A stretch of 64,000 nucleotides of DNA from Variovorax paradoxus B4 (GTDB lineage: Bacteria > Pseudomonadota > Gammaproteobacteria > Burkholderiales > Burkholderiaceae_C): assembly GCF_000463015.1 (NCBI RefSeq), contig NC_022247.1, positions 2,666,001 to 2,730,000 on the forward strand. Reading direction: 5' to 3'. The notes beneath the pieces are model-generated. The model searched no databases, had not been told where the DNA came from, and saw only the letters and a list, made by a program, of their open reading frames with translations. Within the stretch, counting starts at the first letter, position 1. The number at the start of each line of letters is the position of its first letter. Below, piece after piece: positions 1-9,830 of this stretch. The translations under genes were made by a program, and so were the position numbers.

Positions 1-48
1 AGATCCCCTCAGTTCCACTGTTCTAAACCAACACACGAGGAGAAGGTA

Positions 49-321
49 ATGCAAGACTTGCTGGGTTTCGAGAAGATGGTCACCCCGATCGTCATCCGGA
101 TACTGTATTTCCTGGGGTTGCTGGTGGTATTGATTTCCGGTGTGAGCGCGCTTTTCAGCGGCGGCTTCAGAGGCATTCTTACCGGCATCGCCATTTTGAT
201 TTTTGGCGCGATCATGGTTCGCGTCTACAGCGAATTGCTGATCCTGCTGTTCCGCATTCACGACAACCTCGTGTCCATCAACCAGCAAATGAAGGACCGG
301 AATCCCTCCGGCCAACTGTGA
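49..321 (+). CDS. small membrane protein, DUF4282-like
   Basis: A 90-residue protein with two hydrophobic segments (about residues 13-37 and 44-67) and a charged C-terminal tail, which resembles the DUF4282 family of small inner-membrane proteins of unknown function. The start follows a strong ribosome binding site (GAGGAGAAGG). It lies 53 bases upstream of ilvC on the same strand, with a stem-loop between them, so it may be co-transcribed with branched-chain amino acid genes that begin outside the window. No function can be assigned. The family name is from recall of the sequence pattern. Confidence 0.75.
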   Translation: MQDLLGFEKMVTPIVIRILYFLGLLVVLISGVSALFSGGFRGILTGIAILIFGAIMVRVYSELLILLFRIHDNLVSINQQMKDRNPSGQL

Positions 322-327
322 GTGAAC

Positions 328-348
328 GCACCCCCGCACAGGGGGTGC
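328..348 (+). other. stem-loop between the DUF4282 gene and ilvC
   Basis: An 8-bp perfect inverted repeat (GCACCCCC and GGGGGTGC) with a 5-base loop. No T-run follows, so it is not a classic intrinsic terminator. It may be an mRNA processing or stability element that sets the level of ilvC relative to the upstream genes. Function is inferred only from position. Confidence 0.4.
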
Positions 349-362
349 CAGAGATTAAATAG

Positions 363-1391
<1,029 letters not shown>

Positions 1392-1404
1392 TCCGCCGAT
1401 GAAC

Positions 1405-1457
1405 CGGGTGCCGCGGCACCCGTTTTCCGAGGGCCACCCGCTGGGGTGGCCTTTTTT
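1405..1457 (+). terminator. tandem intrinsic terminator after ilvC
   Basis: Two hairpins in a row. The first is an 18-base perfect palindrome (1405-1422) followed by TTTT. The second pairs GGCCACCC (1432-1439) with GGGTGGCC (1444-1451) and is followed by six T residues (1452-1457). The second has the full layout of a Rho-independent terminator and should end the ilvC transcript. Confidence 0.85.
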
Positions 1458-1575
1458 CATGACGGGGCGAACCATCCCCCTGAACTACACTGCGAACCCA
1501 TGCGATTTACAGATCAAGAAGCTATCGAATGGATAGCTGTTCGCGCAGTGCCCACGAGGGACGGAGGCAAATTCA

Positions 1576-2400
1576 ATGCATGACGACACGGTTCCCGACG
1601 AGGTGCCGCCGCGCAAGCGCCGCAAGGGCATCTACATACTGCCGAACCTGTTCACGCTCGCTGCGCTGTTCGGCGGCTTCTATTCGGTCGTGATGGCGAT
1701 GAACGCGCGCTTCGATCTTGCGGCGCTCGGCGTGTTCGCCGCAATGATCCTCGACAGCCTGGACGGCCGCGTGGCCCGCATGACCAACACGCAGAGCGCG
1801 TTCGGCGAGCAGATGGATTCGCTGTCCGACATGGTGTCGTTCGGCGCCGCTCCTGCGCTCATCGCCTATGAATGGTCGCTCAAGGGACTGGGCCGCTGGG
1901 GCTGGATTGCGGCCTTCGTCTACTGCGCCTGCGCGGCGCTGCGCCTGGCGCGCTTCAACGTCAATACCGGCGTGGTCGACAAGCGCTGGTTCCAGGGGCT
2001 GCCGTCGCCGGCCGCGGCCGCACTGGTGGCCGGCTTCATCTGGCTCATGACCGAGTGGGGCAAGCGGGGCGGCGAGGTGCTGTATCTCTCGTGGACGCAG
2101 ATCACGTGGATCACCTTCGCGTTCACGCTCTATGCCGGACTTTCGATGGTCACCAATGCGCCGTTCTACAGCTTCAAGGATGTCCAGATGAAAAAGAGCG
2201 TGCCTTTCGTGGTGATCGTGCTCATCGCGCTCGGCATCGCGGTCATCAACATCCATCCGCCGACGGTGCTGTTTGGCCTGTTCGTGGCCTATGGCTTGAG
2301 CGGCTATGTGGTCTACGCCTGGCGCAAGGCAAAGGGGCAGCAGGCGAGCGTGATCAGCACCTCGACCGAAGAGCCCGACGAACGGGGCTTGCATAACTGA
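1576..2400 (+). CDS. pssA: CDP-diacylglycerol--serine O-phosphatidyltransferase
   Basis: Integral membrane enzyme that makes phosphatidylserine, the precursor of phosphatidylethanolamine. The CDP-alcohol phosphotransferase signature D-G-x2-A-R-x8-G-x3-D-x3-D is present exactly (Asp63 to Asp85), with several membrane helices after it. Length is 274 residues. It sits between ilvC and leuA, a known arrangement in Burkholderiales. Upstream lies a 7-bp inverted repeat (AGCTATC at 1520-1526 and GATAGCT at 1532-1538) of unknown role. The C-terminal tail (last 25 residues or so) is hydrophilic. Confidence 0.95.
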   Translation: MHDDTVPDEVPPRKRRKGIYILPNLFTLAALFGGFYSVVMAMNARFDLAALGVFAAMILDSLDGRVARMTNTQSAFGEQMDSLSDMVSFGAAPALIAYEWSLKGLGRWGWIAAFVYCACAALRLARFNVNTGVVDKRWFQGLPSPAAAALVAGFIWLMTEWGKRGGEVLYLSWTQITWITFAFTLYAGLSMVTNAPFYSFKDVQMKKSVPFVVIVLIALGIAVINIHPPTVLFGLFVAYGLSGYVVYAWRKAKGQQASVISTSTEEPDERGLHN

Positions 2401-2429
2401 AGCTGGCTTGTGCTACATTCACAACCCTC

Positions 2430-2486
2430 ATGACCAAGATTTCGCTGCTGGCCCTACTAGCCCTCCCTCACGGGCGGAGACGGTAG
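2430..2486 (+). CDS. leuL: leucine-rich leader peptide of the leuA attenuator
   Basis: An 18-codon ORF: M-T-K-I-S, then Leu-Leu-Ala-Leu-Leu-Ala-Leu, then P-H-G-R-R-R and TAG. Five of seven consecutive codons are leucine, and two adjacent ones are CTA, a codon rarely used in the surrounding genes. This is the expected form of an attenuation leader that senses charged tRNA-Leu. It is followed 21 bases later by an intrinsic terminator and then by leuA. No good ribosome binding site precedes the ATG. A possible extended -10 (TGCTACATT, 2411-2419) would place transcription start only a few bases upstream, so the leader mRNA may be nearly leaderless. Confidence 0.85.
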   Translation: MTKISLLALLALPHGRRR

Positions 2487-2507
2487 CGCACGCGCAAATC
2501 CCTCACC

Positions 2508-2544
2508 ACGGCCCGTTCGCACCAGCAACGGGCCGTTTGTCTTT
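2508..2544 (+). terminator. attenuator terminator hairpin upstream of leuA
   Basis: A perfect 10-bp stem (ACGGCCCGTT at 2508-2517 with AACGGGCCGT at 2527-2536), a 9-base loop, and a T-rich tail TTGTCTTT (2537-2544). The left arm could instead pair with ACGGGC at 2470-2475, inside the last codons of the leader peptide, as an antiterminator. A ribosome that finishes the leader would cover 2470-2475 and let the terminator form. A ribosome stalled at the CTA codons (2454-2459) would leave most of that segment free. The hairpin is seen directly; the switching mechanism is inferred. Confidence 0.85.
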
Positions 2545-2584
2545 GGGGTTGCTGGTTGATTCCAACCATCACAGAGAAATCGAC

Positions 2585-4288
2585 ATGCTGAAGCAACCTC
2601 AAGCCAAATACCGCGCATTCGCCCCGATCGGCCTCAAGGACCGCACCTGGCCCGATGCCGTGCTGACCAAGGCCCCGATCTGGCTGTCGACCGACCTGCG
2701 CGATGGCAACCAGGCGCTGGTCGAGCCGATGGACATCGCGCGCAAGATGCGCATGTTCGAGACGCTCGTGGCGATCGGCTTCAAGGAAATCGAAGTCGGC
2801 TTTCCCTCCGCCTCGCAGATCGAATTCGACTTCGTGCGCAAACTGATCGAGGAAGACCGCATTCCCGACGACGTGACGATCCAGGTGCTGACACAGGCGC
2901 GCGACCATCTCATCGCCCGCACTTTCGAATCGCTGCAGGGGGCGCCGCGCGCCATCGTCCACCTCTACAACGCCGTGGCGCCCGTGATGCGCCGCGTGGT
3001 GCTCGGCATGGACGAAGACCAGATCGTCGAGCTTGCCAGCAGCCATGCGCGCATGTTCAACGACTTCGCCGCGAAGCAGCCGGGCACGCAGTGGACCTTC
3101 CAGTACTCGCCCGAAATGTTCTCGGGCACCGATGTCGTGTTCTCGAAGCGCGTGGTCGACGCGGTGACGGAAGTCTGGGCGCCGACGCCGCAGCGCAAGT
3201 GCATCGTCAACCTTCCCACGACAGTCGAGCATTCCACGCCGAACATCTTCGCCGACATGATCGAGTGGATGCACCGCAACCTCGCGCGCCGCGACGCCAT
3301 CGTGCTGTGCGTGCACCCGCACAACGACCGCGGCACCGGCACGGCGGCAGGCGAGCTGGCGCTGATGGCGGGCGCCGAGCGCATCGAGGGCTGCCTGTTC
3401 GGCAACGGCGAGCGCACCGGCAATCTCGACCTCGTCAACGTCGCGCTCAACCTCTACACCCAGGGCGTCTCACCGGAGCTCGACTTCTCGAACATCGACG
3501 AGATCCGCGCGACGGTCGAGCACTGCAACCAGATTCCGGTACATCCGCGCCACCCGTATGTGGGCGATCTCGTCTACACCTCGTTCTCGGGCTCGCACCA
3601 GGACGCGATCAAGAAGGCCTTCGCTGCGCGCAAGGAGGGCGACATCTGGGACATGCCCTACCTGCCCATCGATCCGAAGGACGTGGGCCGCAGCTACGAG
3701 GCCGTGATCCGCGTCAACAGCCAGTCGGGCAAGGGGGGCATGGCCTACCTGCTCGAAAGCGAATACGGCCTCGAGATGCCGCGCCGCCTGCAGATGGAGT
3801 TCATGCAGACCGTGCAGCGCGTGATGGACGTGGCCGGCAAGGAGCTCACCGCCGCCGACCTCTGGGAGCTGTTCGTGCGCGAATACGGCCTCGAGGCCGC
3901 GCATTCTTTGCAGCACCGCGTGATCGAGGAAGAAGGCGAGGGCGCCAGCGCCTCGGTGGTGCTGCGCGGCGACCTGCCCTGGGACGGCGAGATCCGCGCC
4001 ATCGAAGGCCGCGGCAACGGGCCGATCGACGCCTTCACGCAAGCACTGAGCAAGGCCACCGGCCATACCGTGCGCGTGATGGACTACCACCAGCACGCCA
4101 TCGGCGCGGGCGCCGATGCCAAGTCGGTGGCGTACCTCGAACTGCGCGTGGACGAGGCCCAGACGCTGTTCGGCGTGGGCATCGACGCGAACGTGATCTC
4201 GGCTTCGCTGAAGGCCATTGTCTCGGGCGTGCAGCGCGCGCGGACCCGCGGCGCGCACAGCGCACAATCGGTGGTTGAGCTCGCCTGA
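2585..4288 (+). CDS. leuA: 2-isopropylmalate synthase, long form
   Basis: First committed step of leucine synthesis: condensation of acetyl-CoA with 2-ketoisovalerate. 567 residues. It belongs to the longer, actinobacterial-like LeuA type: N-terminal ([17 protein letters not shown]) rather than the D-T-T-L-R-D-G-E-Q of the short type, an H-P-H-N-D-R metal-binding motif at about residues 240-245, and a C-terminal regulatory domain that normally mediates leucine feedback. I chose the ATG at 2585 because the upstream in-frame extension would run through the leader and terminator. Leucine attenuation is likely from the upstream element. Confidence 0.96.
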   Translation: MLKQPQAKYRAFAPIGLKDRTWPDAVLTKAPIWLSTDLRDGNQALVEPMDIARKMRMFETLVAIGFKEIEVGFPSASQIEFDFVRKLIEEDRIPDDVTIQVLTQARDHLIARTFESLQGAPRAIVHLYNAVAPVMRRVVLGMDEDQIVELASSHARMFNDFAAKQPGTQWTFQYSPEMFSGTDVVFSKRVVDAVTEVWAPTPQRKCIVNLPTTVEHSTPNIFADMIEWMHRNLARRDAIVLCVHPHNDRGTGTAAGELALMAGAERIEGCLFGNGERTGNLDLVNVALNLYTQGVSPELDFSNIDEIRATVEHCNQIPVHPRHPYVGDLVYTSFSGSHQDAIKKAFAARKEGDIWDMPYLPIDPKDVGRSYEAVIRVNSQSGKGGMAYLLESEYGLEMPRRLQMEFMQTVQRVMDVAGKELTAADLWELFVREYGLEAAHSLQHRVIEEEGEGASASVVLRGDLPWDGEIRAIEGRGNGPIDAFTQALSKATGHTVRVMDYHQHAIGAGADAKSVAYLELRVDEAQTLFGVGIDANVISASLKAIVSGVQRARTRGAHSAQSVVELA

Positions 4289-4339
4289 CGCCGTTCCCCG
4301 CCGTACGCGCAAGGTGCCAACGAACCAAGGAGATCCACG

Positions 4340-5878
4340 ATGACCGACCAACTCATTATTTTCGACACCACCTTGCGCGACGGCGAGCAGTCGCCCGGCG
4401 CTTCGATGACGCGCGACGAGAAGATGCGCATCGCCAAGCAGCTCGAACGGCTCAAGGTCGACGTCATCGAAGCGGGCTTTCCAGCCAGTTCGAACGGCGA
4501 TTTCGAAGCCGTCAAGGCCATTGCCAACGCCATCAAGGATTCGACGGTGTGCGGCCTGTCGCGAGCCAACGACCGCGACATCTCGCGTGCAGCCGAGGCG
4601 CTCAAGGGCGCGGCGCGCGGGCGTATCCACACCTTCATCGCGACCTCGCCGCTTCACATGGAAAAGAAGCTGCGGATGTCGCCGGACGAAGTGCACGAGC
4701 AGGCGAAGCTTGCCGTGCGCTTTGCGCGCAATCTGGTGTCCGACGTGGAGTTCAGCCCCGAGGATGGCTACCGCAGCGACCCCGACTTTCTCTGCCGCGT
4801 GCTGGAGACCGTGATCAACGAAGGCGCCACAACCATCAATGTGCCCGACACCGTGGGCTACGCCATTCCCGAGCTCTACGGCAACTTCATCAAGATGCTG
4901 CGCGAGCGCGTGCCCAACAGCGACAAGGCCATCTGGTCGGTGCATTGCCACAACGACCTCGGCATGGCGGTGGCCAACTCGCTGGCTGGCGTGAAGATCG
5001 GCGGCGCGCGCCAGGTGGAGTGCACGATCAACGGTCTGGGCGAGCGTGCGGGCAACTGCTCGCTCGAGGAAGTGGTGATGGCGGTCAAGACGCGCAGGGA
5101 CTACTTCGGCCTCGACCTCAACATCGACACGCGGCACATCGTGGCCGCGAGCCGCATGGTGAGCCAGACCACCGGTTTCGTGGTGCAGCCTAACAAGGCC
5201 GTGGTGGGTGCCAACGCCTTCGCGCATGCCTCGGGCATTCACCAGGACGGCGTGCTCAAGGCCCGCGACACCTACGAGATCATGCGGGCCGAAGACGTGG
5301 GCTGGGCCGCCAACAAGATCGTGCTGGGCAAGCTCAGCGGCCGCAATGCATTCAAGCAGCGGCTGCAGGAACTGGGCGTGACCATGGCCAGCGAGGCCGA
5401 CATCAACACGGCTTTCATGCATTTCAAGGAACTGGCTGACCGCAAGTCCGAAATTTTCGACGAGGACATCCTCGCGCTCGTCAGCGCGGAAGAGCTGTCG
5501 AACGTTGACGAGCAGTTTGCTTTTGTCTCGCTCTCCCAGCACAGCGAAACCGGCGAACGTCCCCATGCCAAGGTCGTGTTCACCGTTCAGGGCAAGGAAG
5601 TCACCGGTGAATCCGATGGCAATGGCCCGGTCGATGCTTCTCTCAAGGCCATCGAATCGCACGTCAGGAGTGGCGCTGAAATGGTGCTTTACTCTGTCAA
5701 CGCGATAAGTGGCTCGACGGAAAGCCAAGGAGAGGTTACAGTTCGGTTACAAAATGCAGGGCGGGTGGTCAACGGTGTCGGGGCAGATCCGGACATCGTG
5801 GTTGCGTCGGCAAAGGCTTACTTGAGTGCGCTCAACAAGTTACAGAGCCAAGCTGAGAAAGTGGCGGCACAAGGTTAG
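4340..5878 (+). CDS. leuA: 2-isopropylmalate synthase, short form (second leuA)
   Basis: 512 residues, the classical bacterial LeuA type 1 length. It shows the HMGL-like signature ([12 protein letters not shown] near residue 9), the metal motif H-C-H-N-D-L-G, the G-N-C-S-L-E-E-V segment, and a C-terminal LeuA dimer/regulatory domain. It begins 51 bases after the first leuA with a good Shine-Dalgarno (AAGGAGAT), so the two unlike isozymes probably share one leucine-attenuated transcript. A related condensing enzyme such as a citramalate synthase is possible but the full regulatory domain favours LeuA. Confidence 0.93.
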   Translation: MTDQLIIFDTTLRDGEQSPGASMTRDEKMRIAKQLERLKVDVIEAGFPASSNGDFEAVKAIANAIKDSTVCGLSRANDRDISRAAEALKGAARGRIHTFIATSPLHMEKKLRMSPDEVHEQAKLAVRFARNLVSDVEFSPEDGYRSDPDFLCRVLETVINEGATTINVPDTVGYAIPELYGNFIKMLRERVPNSDKAIWSVHCHNDLGMAVANSLAGVKIGGARQVECTINGLGERAGNCSLEEVVMAVKTRRDYFGLDLNIDTRHIVAASRMVSQTTGFVVQPNKAVVGANAFAHASGIHQDGVLKARDTYEIMRAEDVGWAANKIVLGKLSGRNAFKQRLQELGVTMASEADINTAFMHFKELADRKSEIFDEDILALVSAEELSNVDEQFAFVSLSQHSETGERPHAKVVFTVQGKEVTGESDGNGPVDASLKAIESHVRSGAEMVLYSVNAISGSTESQGEVTVRLQNAGRVVNGVGADPDIVVASAKAYLSALNKLQSQAEKVAAQG

Positions 5879-5913
5879 GTGACAGGCGATTCTTGTTATT
5901 CGATTGAAGAACA

Positions 5914-5946
5914 GGACGCAAGTAACTGATATTGCGTGCCTTTTTT
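5914..5946 (+). terminator. intrinsic terminator after the leuA pair
   Basis: Stem ACGCAA (5916-5921) with TTGCGT (5932-5937), extendable by GG/CC with one bulge, followed by a run of six T (5941-5946). It ends the leuA unit. Confidence 0.6.
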
Positions 5947-5960
5947 GATTTGGATACACT
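5932..5960 (+). promoter_or_regulatory. possible sigma-70 promoter of pbpG
   Basis: TTGCGT (5932-5937) and TACACT (5955-5960) are separated by 17 bases and lie 34 bases before the pbpG start. The -35 element overlaps the right arm of the preceding terminator. Sequence match only. Confidence 0.35.
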
Positions 5961-5993
5961 GCGGTTCTCATTTTCGCCGCTGGAGATTTATTA

Positions 5994-7175
5994 ATGCCCG
6001 AAACCCGCTCCCGCCGAGTTTCCAGCCAGCGGTTCTTGCCCGCAGTCAAATTCGTCGCCGTCGCGCTCTGCGCCACGGCGTTTTTGCTGTCCGGTGCACA
6101 GGCCGCCAAGAAGGAAAAAACAACTGCAGCCAAGGCCTCCGTGGCCAAGAAGGCCGCAGGACCGGTGCCGGTGGAAGTCAAGCGTTCTGCCAAGGCGCCG
6201 CGTGGCGGCAAAGTCGATCGAAGCGAGAAAGTCGTTCGCGGCGGCCGCAACGTGGTGGCCTCCATTCGCCAGAAGAACGGCAAGACCGTGGTTGCCGTGC
6301 AACGCCGTTCGGTGGTTCGTGTCGAGACGCCTGCGCGCCAGTCCTTCGGGCAGCTGGCCGGCCTGCACGGAACCGATGACGTGCTCGACCTGAAGTCGAG
6401 CGTCGCGCTCGTGATCGACCAGGACACGCACGAAGTGCTGTTCAGCAAGAACGATCACGCGGTGCTCCCGATTGCATCGCTCACCAAGCTGATGACCGGC
6501 CTCTTGATCAGCGAAGCCCGTCTTCCGAACGACGAGTTGATCACCATCACGCAGGACGACGTCGATACCGAAAAGGGCAGCCGTTCGCGCCTGACGGTCG
6601 GCACCACGCTTCCGCGCGGCGAGCTCTTGCACCTTGCCCTGATGTCGAGCGAGAACCGCGCGGCGCATGCACTGGGCCGCACCTATCCCGGCGGCCTTGC
6701 AACCTTCGTGAGCATCATGAACGCCAAGGCGAAGATGCTCGGCATGAAGGACACGCGCTACGTGGAGCCCACCGGGCTGTCGAGCCGCAACCAGTCGAGC
6801 GCGCAGGATCTCGCGCTGCTCGTCAATGCCGCCTATTCCGACGCCACGGTGCGCTCGCTCTCGACCTCGCCTGAATACCAGGTCGAAGTGGGCAACCGCG
6901 TGTTGCAGTTCAACACGACCAATCGTCTCGTGAAGAGCCCGGATTGGGAAATTGGCGTGCAGAAGACGGGCTACATCTCCGAAGCCGGCCAGTGCCTAGT
7001 AATGCAGGCCAAGGTGGCGGGGCGGAAGCTGATCATGGTGTTCCTGGATTCGGCCGGCAAGTTCAGCCGCATTGCCGATGCGGAGCGTGTTCGCCGCTGG
7101 GTCGAGGCCACGCATGCCTCGACGGGCTCGCCGGCTGCAGCGCGCAGCACTGCGGCTTACCAAGTCGCCGGTTGA
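5994..7175 (+). CDS. pbpG: D-alanyl-D-alanine endopeptidase (PBP7/8 type)
   Basis: Low-molecular-mass penicillin-binding protein that cleaves D-Ala-mDAP cross-links during cell-wall remodelling. 393 residues. A signal sequence with a hydrophobic stretch (residues 14-34) is followed by a Lys/Ala-rich linker of about 60 residues. The three active-site motifs of serine peptidase family S11 are present: S-L-T-K (about residue 162), S-E-N, and K-T-G (about residue 324). The linker is longer than in E. coli PbpG. The ribosome binding site GGAGA precedes the ATG. It converges on the iclR-type gene. Confidence 0.93.
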   Translation: MPETRSRRVSSQRFLPAVKFVAVALCATAFLLSGAQAAKKEKTTAAKASVAKKAAGPVPVEVKRSAKAPRGGKVDRSEKVVRGGRNVVASIRQKNGKTVVAVQRRSVVRVETPARQSFGQLAGLHGTDDVLDLKSSVALVIDQDTHEVLFSKNDHAVLPIASLTKLMTGLLISEARLPNDELITITQDDVDTEKGSRSRLTVGTTLPRGELLHLALMSSENRAAHALGRTYPGGLATFVSIMNAKAKMLGMKDTRYVEPTGLSSRNQSSAQDLALLVNAAYSDATVRSLSTSPEYQVEVGNRVLQFNTTNRLVKSPDWEIGVQKTGYISEAGQCLVMQAKVAGRKLIMVFLDSAGKFSRIADAERVRRWVEATHASTGSPAAARSTAAYQVAG

Positions 7176-7183
7176 TGGAACCC

Positions 7184-7203
7184 GCCGCCCTGAAAAGGGC
7201 GGC
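7184..7203. terminator. hairpin between convergent pbpG and iclR-type genes
   Basis: An 8-bp perfect stem (GCCGCCCT and AGGGCGGC) with a GAAA tetraloop, placed 8 bases after the pbpG stop. There is no long T-run on either side, so termination strength is uncertain. A GNRA-type loop on a GC-rich stem would be very stable. Confidence 0.45.
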
Positions 7204-7233
7204 ATGCCGAGAACCGCGGCGGAGCCTGCTCGA

Positions 7234-8079
7234 TCAGCCCGCGATGGGACCTGAAGCGCCGCTGGCACCAATCGCCGCGGAGCCGGCCGCCGCCACGGCG
7301 GCGGCATCCTTGTAGCCAAGCGCGCCTGAGATTTCGTTGGCCGTGGCCTGCAGCTTGGGCAGCCATCCTTCGTCCAGCCGGTCAGCCGGCGCGGAAATCG
7401 ACAACCCCGCCACCAGTTTGCCCTGGTCGTCGTAGATGCCGGCGGCCATGCAGCGCACGCCCAGTTCGAGTTCCTCGTTGTCGCGAGCAATGCCGTACTG
7501 GCGCGCCTTCGACAGTTCGCGCTCGAGCGCAGGCAGTTGCGTGATGCTGTTGCGCGTATGGCCGGCCAGGCCGGTTCGCGTGGCGTAGCTGCGCACGCGC
7601 TGTGGATCGTCGGCTGCCAGGAACAGCTTGCCGGTCGAAGTCAGGTGCAGGGCGGCCCGGCCGCCGATGGCGCGCACCACCTGCATGCCCGAGCGCTCGC
7701 TGTACGAGCGCTCGATGTAGACGATCTCGTCGCCCTGGCGCATGCTGAGGTTGACGGGCTGCTGGGTGAGCTTGTGCAGCTCGCGCATCGGTCCCAGGGC
7801 GGCGTCACGCACGTTGAGCCGGCCCTTGACCAGGTTGCCGAGTTCCAGCAGCCGCATGCCGAGCCGGTAGCTGCCGGCCTCGGGCCGGTCGACAAAGCGG
7901 CCGACGGCCAGGTCGTTGAGGATCCGGTGGGTGGTGGAGGGGTGCAGGCCCGTCTTTTCGCTGATTTCCTTCAGCGAAATGGCCTCTTCGCGGGAAGCGA
8001 GCACGTCGATCAGCGCGAACATGCGCTCGATCACCTGGATGACTGGAACGGCAGGAACGTCGGATTGGTTTTTTCTCAT
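7234..8079 (-). CDS. IclR family transcriptional regulator
   Basis: 281 residues. An N-terminal winged helix-turn-helix (about residues 15-75; I-S-E-K-T-G-L-H-P-S-T-T-H-R-I-L recognition region) is followed by the IclR effector-binding domain (about residues 90-255). The last 25 residues are a low-complexity Ala/Gly tail. It starts 30 bases after the bpt stop on the same strand, so it may be the third gene of an aat-bpt-iclR transcript. Its target and effector cannot be told from the context. Confidence 0.9.
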   Translation of the reverse strand: MRKNQSDVPAVPVIQVIERMFALIDVLASREEAISLKEISEKTGLHPSTTHRILNDLAVGRFVDRPEAGSYRLGMRLLELGNLVKGRLNVRDAALGPMRELHKLTQQPVNLSMRQGDEIVYIERSYSERSGMQVVRAIGGRAALHLTSTGKLFLAADDPQRVRSYATRTGLAGHTRNSITQLPALERELSKARQYGIARDNEELELGVRCMAAGIYDDQGKLVAGLSISAPADRLDEGWLPKLQATANEISGALGYKDAAAVAAAGSAAIGASGASGPIAG

Positions 8080-8109
8080 GGCGCGATGCGGTGTGGACCG
8101 GGCGCCATT

Positions 8110-8859
8110 TTACCTTGTGAAATCGGATGGTGCTTGCCAGCGTCCGTCGATCAGCAGTTCGTGCGGCGCAAAGCGCGCCTTGTAGTTCATCTTGGCGCTG
8201 CCTTCGATCCAGTAGCCGAGGTAGACGTGCGGCAGGCCGAGCTTGCGGGCCTGCTCGATCTGCCACATCACGCTGTAGGTGCCGTAGCCTGCGCTGCTGT
8301 CCGGTTCGTAGAAGGTATAGACCGCAGAAATGCCGTCGTTCAGCACGTCGAGTATCGACACCATCCGGAGCGCGCCCGCCGTGCCGTCCGGCAGCGCCTC
8401 GCGGAATTCGACGAGCCTGGAGTTGACCCGGCTCTGCAGCAGGAACTGGGTGTACTGGTCGATGCTGTCGTGGTCCATGCCGCCGCCGGCATGGCGGCCG
8501 GTCTGGTAGCGAAGATACAGCTGGTAGTGCTCGGGCACGAAGCACAGCTTGAGCACGCGCGCCAGCAGATTCTGGTGCTGCTTCACGGCGCGGCGCTGGC
8601 TGCGCGTGGGCTGGAAGCCGTTGACCAGCACGCGCAGCGGTATGCAAGCGCGGCACCCGTCGCAATAGGGCCGGTAGGTGAACATGCCGCTGCGCCGGAA
8701 GCCGCTGAGCACCAGGTCGGAGTAGGCGTCGTTGTGGATCAGGTGGCTGGGCGTGGCCACCTGCGAGCGGGCCTGGCGGTCCGGCAGGTAGCTGCAGGGG
8801 TAGGGCGCCGTCGCGTAGAACTGCAGCGTGTGAAGCGGAAGATCCTTGAGGTGCGTCAC
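8110..8859 (-). CDS. bpt: aspartate/glutamate leucyltransferase (arginyl-transferase family)
   Basis: Bacterial Bpt adds Leu to N-terminal Asp or Glu of proteins, marking them for ClpS/ClpAP in the N-degron pathway. 249 residues starting at a GTG. The ATE N-terminal domain contains the conserved Cys cluster Y-C-D-G-C-R-A-C (about residues 50-57), and the C-terminal domain the Y-L-G-Y-W-I region. The GTG start overlaps the aat stop by four bases (GTGA), which suggests translational coupling. The upstream in-frame extension runs through aat in another frame and is not real. Confidence 0.95.
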   Translation of the reverse strand: MTHLKDLPLHTLQFYATAPYPCSYLPDRQARSQVATPSHLIHNDAYSDLVLSGFRRSGMFTYRPYCDGCRACIPLRVLVNGFQPTRSQRRAVKQHQNLLARVLKLCFVPEHYQLYLRYQTGRHAGGGMDHDSIDQYTQFLLQSRVNSRLVEFREALPDGTAGALRMVSILDVLNDGISAVYTFYEPDSSAGYGTYSVMWQIEQARKLGLPHVYLGYWIEGSAKMNYKARFAPHELLIDGRWQAPSDFTR

Positions 8860-9611
8860 GTCGATTGAGCAGGTCGCGTGGAAAGGAGTTCTTTCCAGTA
8901 TACGGGCTCGAAATACCATCGTGGGCCCTCTTGTTCCCGGGCCCTTGCCACGTGCGCCACGAAGCGACTGCGCGACATTTCGTGGGCTCCCAGGCTTGCC
9001 AGGTGGGAGGTGTTTTGCTGGCAGTCGATCATCTTCACCTGGAAGCGGCGGCACAGGCACACCAGCGCGGCCAGCGCAATCTTGGAGGCATCCGGACGGC
9101 GGGTGAACATCGACTCGCCGAACACCGCACGGCCCAGCCCCACGCAGTAGAGGCCACCTGCCAGCTTGCCGTCGATCCAGGTTTCCACGCTGTGCGCATG
9201 GCCGGCCCGATGCAGGGCCATGTAGGCCTCCACCATGTCCGGCACGATCCACGTGCCCGATTGGCCGGTGCGCGGCGATTGCGAGCAGGCCGTGATGACC
9301 GCGGCGAAATCGTGGTCGATGCGCACCTCGCAGCCGGCCGTCTGGGTGAACCGGGCCAGCGTCTTGCGCAGCGACCTGTGGAGCTTGAATTCGGCCACCT
9401 GCAGCACCATGCGGGGGTCGGGGCTCCACCAGAGGATCGGCTGGTCTTCGCTGAACCAGGGGAACACGCAATGGCTGTAAGCGTGCACCAGGGTATCGAC
9501 GTCGAGCGCTCCACCGGCGGCGAGCAGCCCGGGGACGGGGTCGTGCTCGCCCCAGGCGCAGGCGGGATCGGGCAGTGCGTCGCCGGGTTCGAGCCAGGGC
9601 AGTTGTTGCAT
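8856..9611 (-). CDS. aat: leucyl/phenylalanyl-tRNA--protein transferase
   Basis: Aat adds Leu or Phe to proteins with N-terminal Arg or Lys, the other entry into the N-degron pathway. About 251 residues with the typical [18 protein letters not shown] motif and the later F-G-E-S-M-F segment. I chose the ATG at 9611 ([10 protein letters not shown]), which matches the usual N-terminus; an in-frame ATG at 9686 would add 25 residues. First gene of the overlapping aat-bpt unit and divergent from the CoxL-like gene. Confidence 0.95.
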   Translation of the reverse strand: MQQLPWLEPGDALPDPACAWGEHDPVPGLLAAGGALDVDTLVHAYSHCVFPWFSEDQPILWWSPDPRMVLQVAEFKLHRSLRKTLARFTQTAGCEVRIDHDFAAVITACSQSPRTGQSGTWIVPDMVEAYMALHRAGHAHSVETWIDGKLAGGLYCVGLGRAVFGESMFTRRPDASKIALAALVCLCRRFQVKMIDCQQNTSHLASLGAHEMSRSRFVAHVARAREQEGPRWYFEPVYWKELLSTRPAQST

Positions 9612-9830
9612 GCCCGTAGGTATACACGGCTTCGCACGCGCTTCGGCCAGTGTAGGAAAAATGCCCGTTCTCCAGCGAAAAAGCAAACGATTGCGGCCCG
9701 CGCGCCACAGGCGCTGCCCTCCAAGCGCACAAGACTATCCGATGCCCATATAGTGCTGCTTCCCATTTGCACTCCATGCGGACCTGCCAGGCCAGCGTTG
9801 CCCGGTGGAGGCCTGCCCAAGAGGACCACG

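Noticed and set aside
2408..2584. N-terminal extension of the first LeuA
   Set aside because: It would translate the leader and terminator hairpin. The ATG at 2585 gives the expected N-terminus.
3470..5728. Very long open frame on the minus strand opposite the leuA genes
   Set aside because: Composition (runs of His, Arg, Val, no domain) is that of an antisense frame in GC-rich coding DNA; leuA motifs are clear on the other strand.
8865..9830. N-terminal extension of the CoxL-like protein
   Set aside because: It would run antisense through aat. The TTG at 9831 has a good ribosome binding site and gives normal family length.
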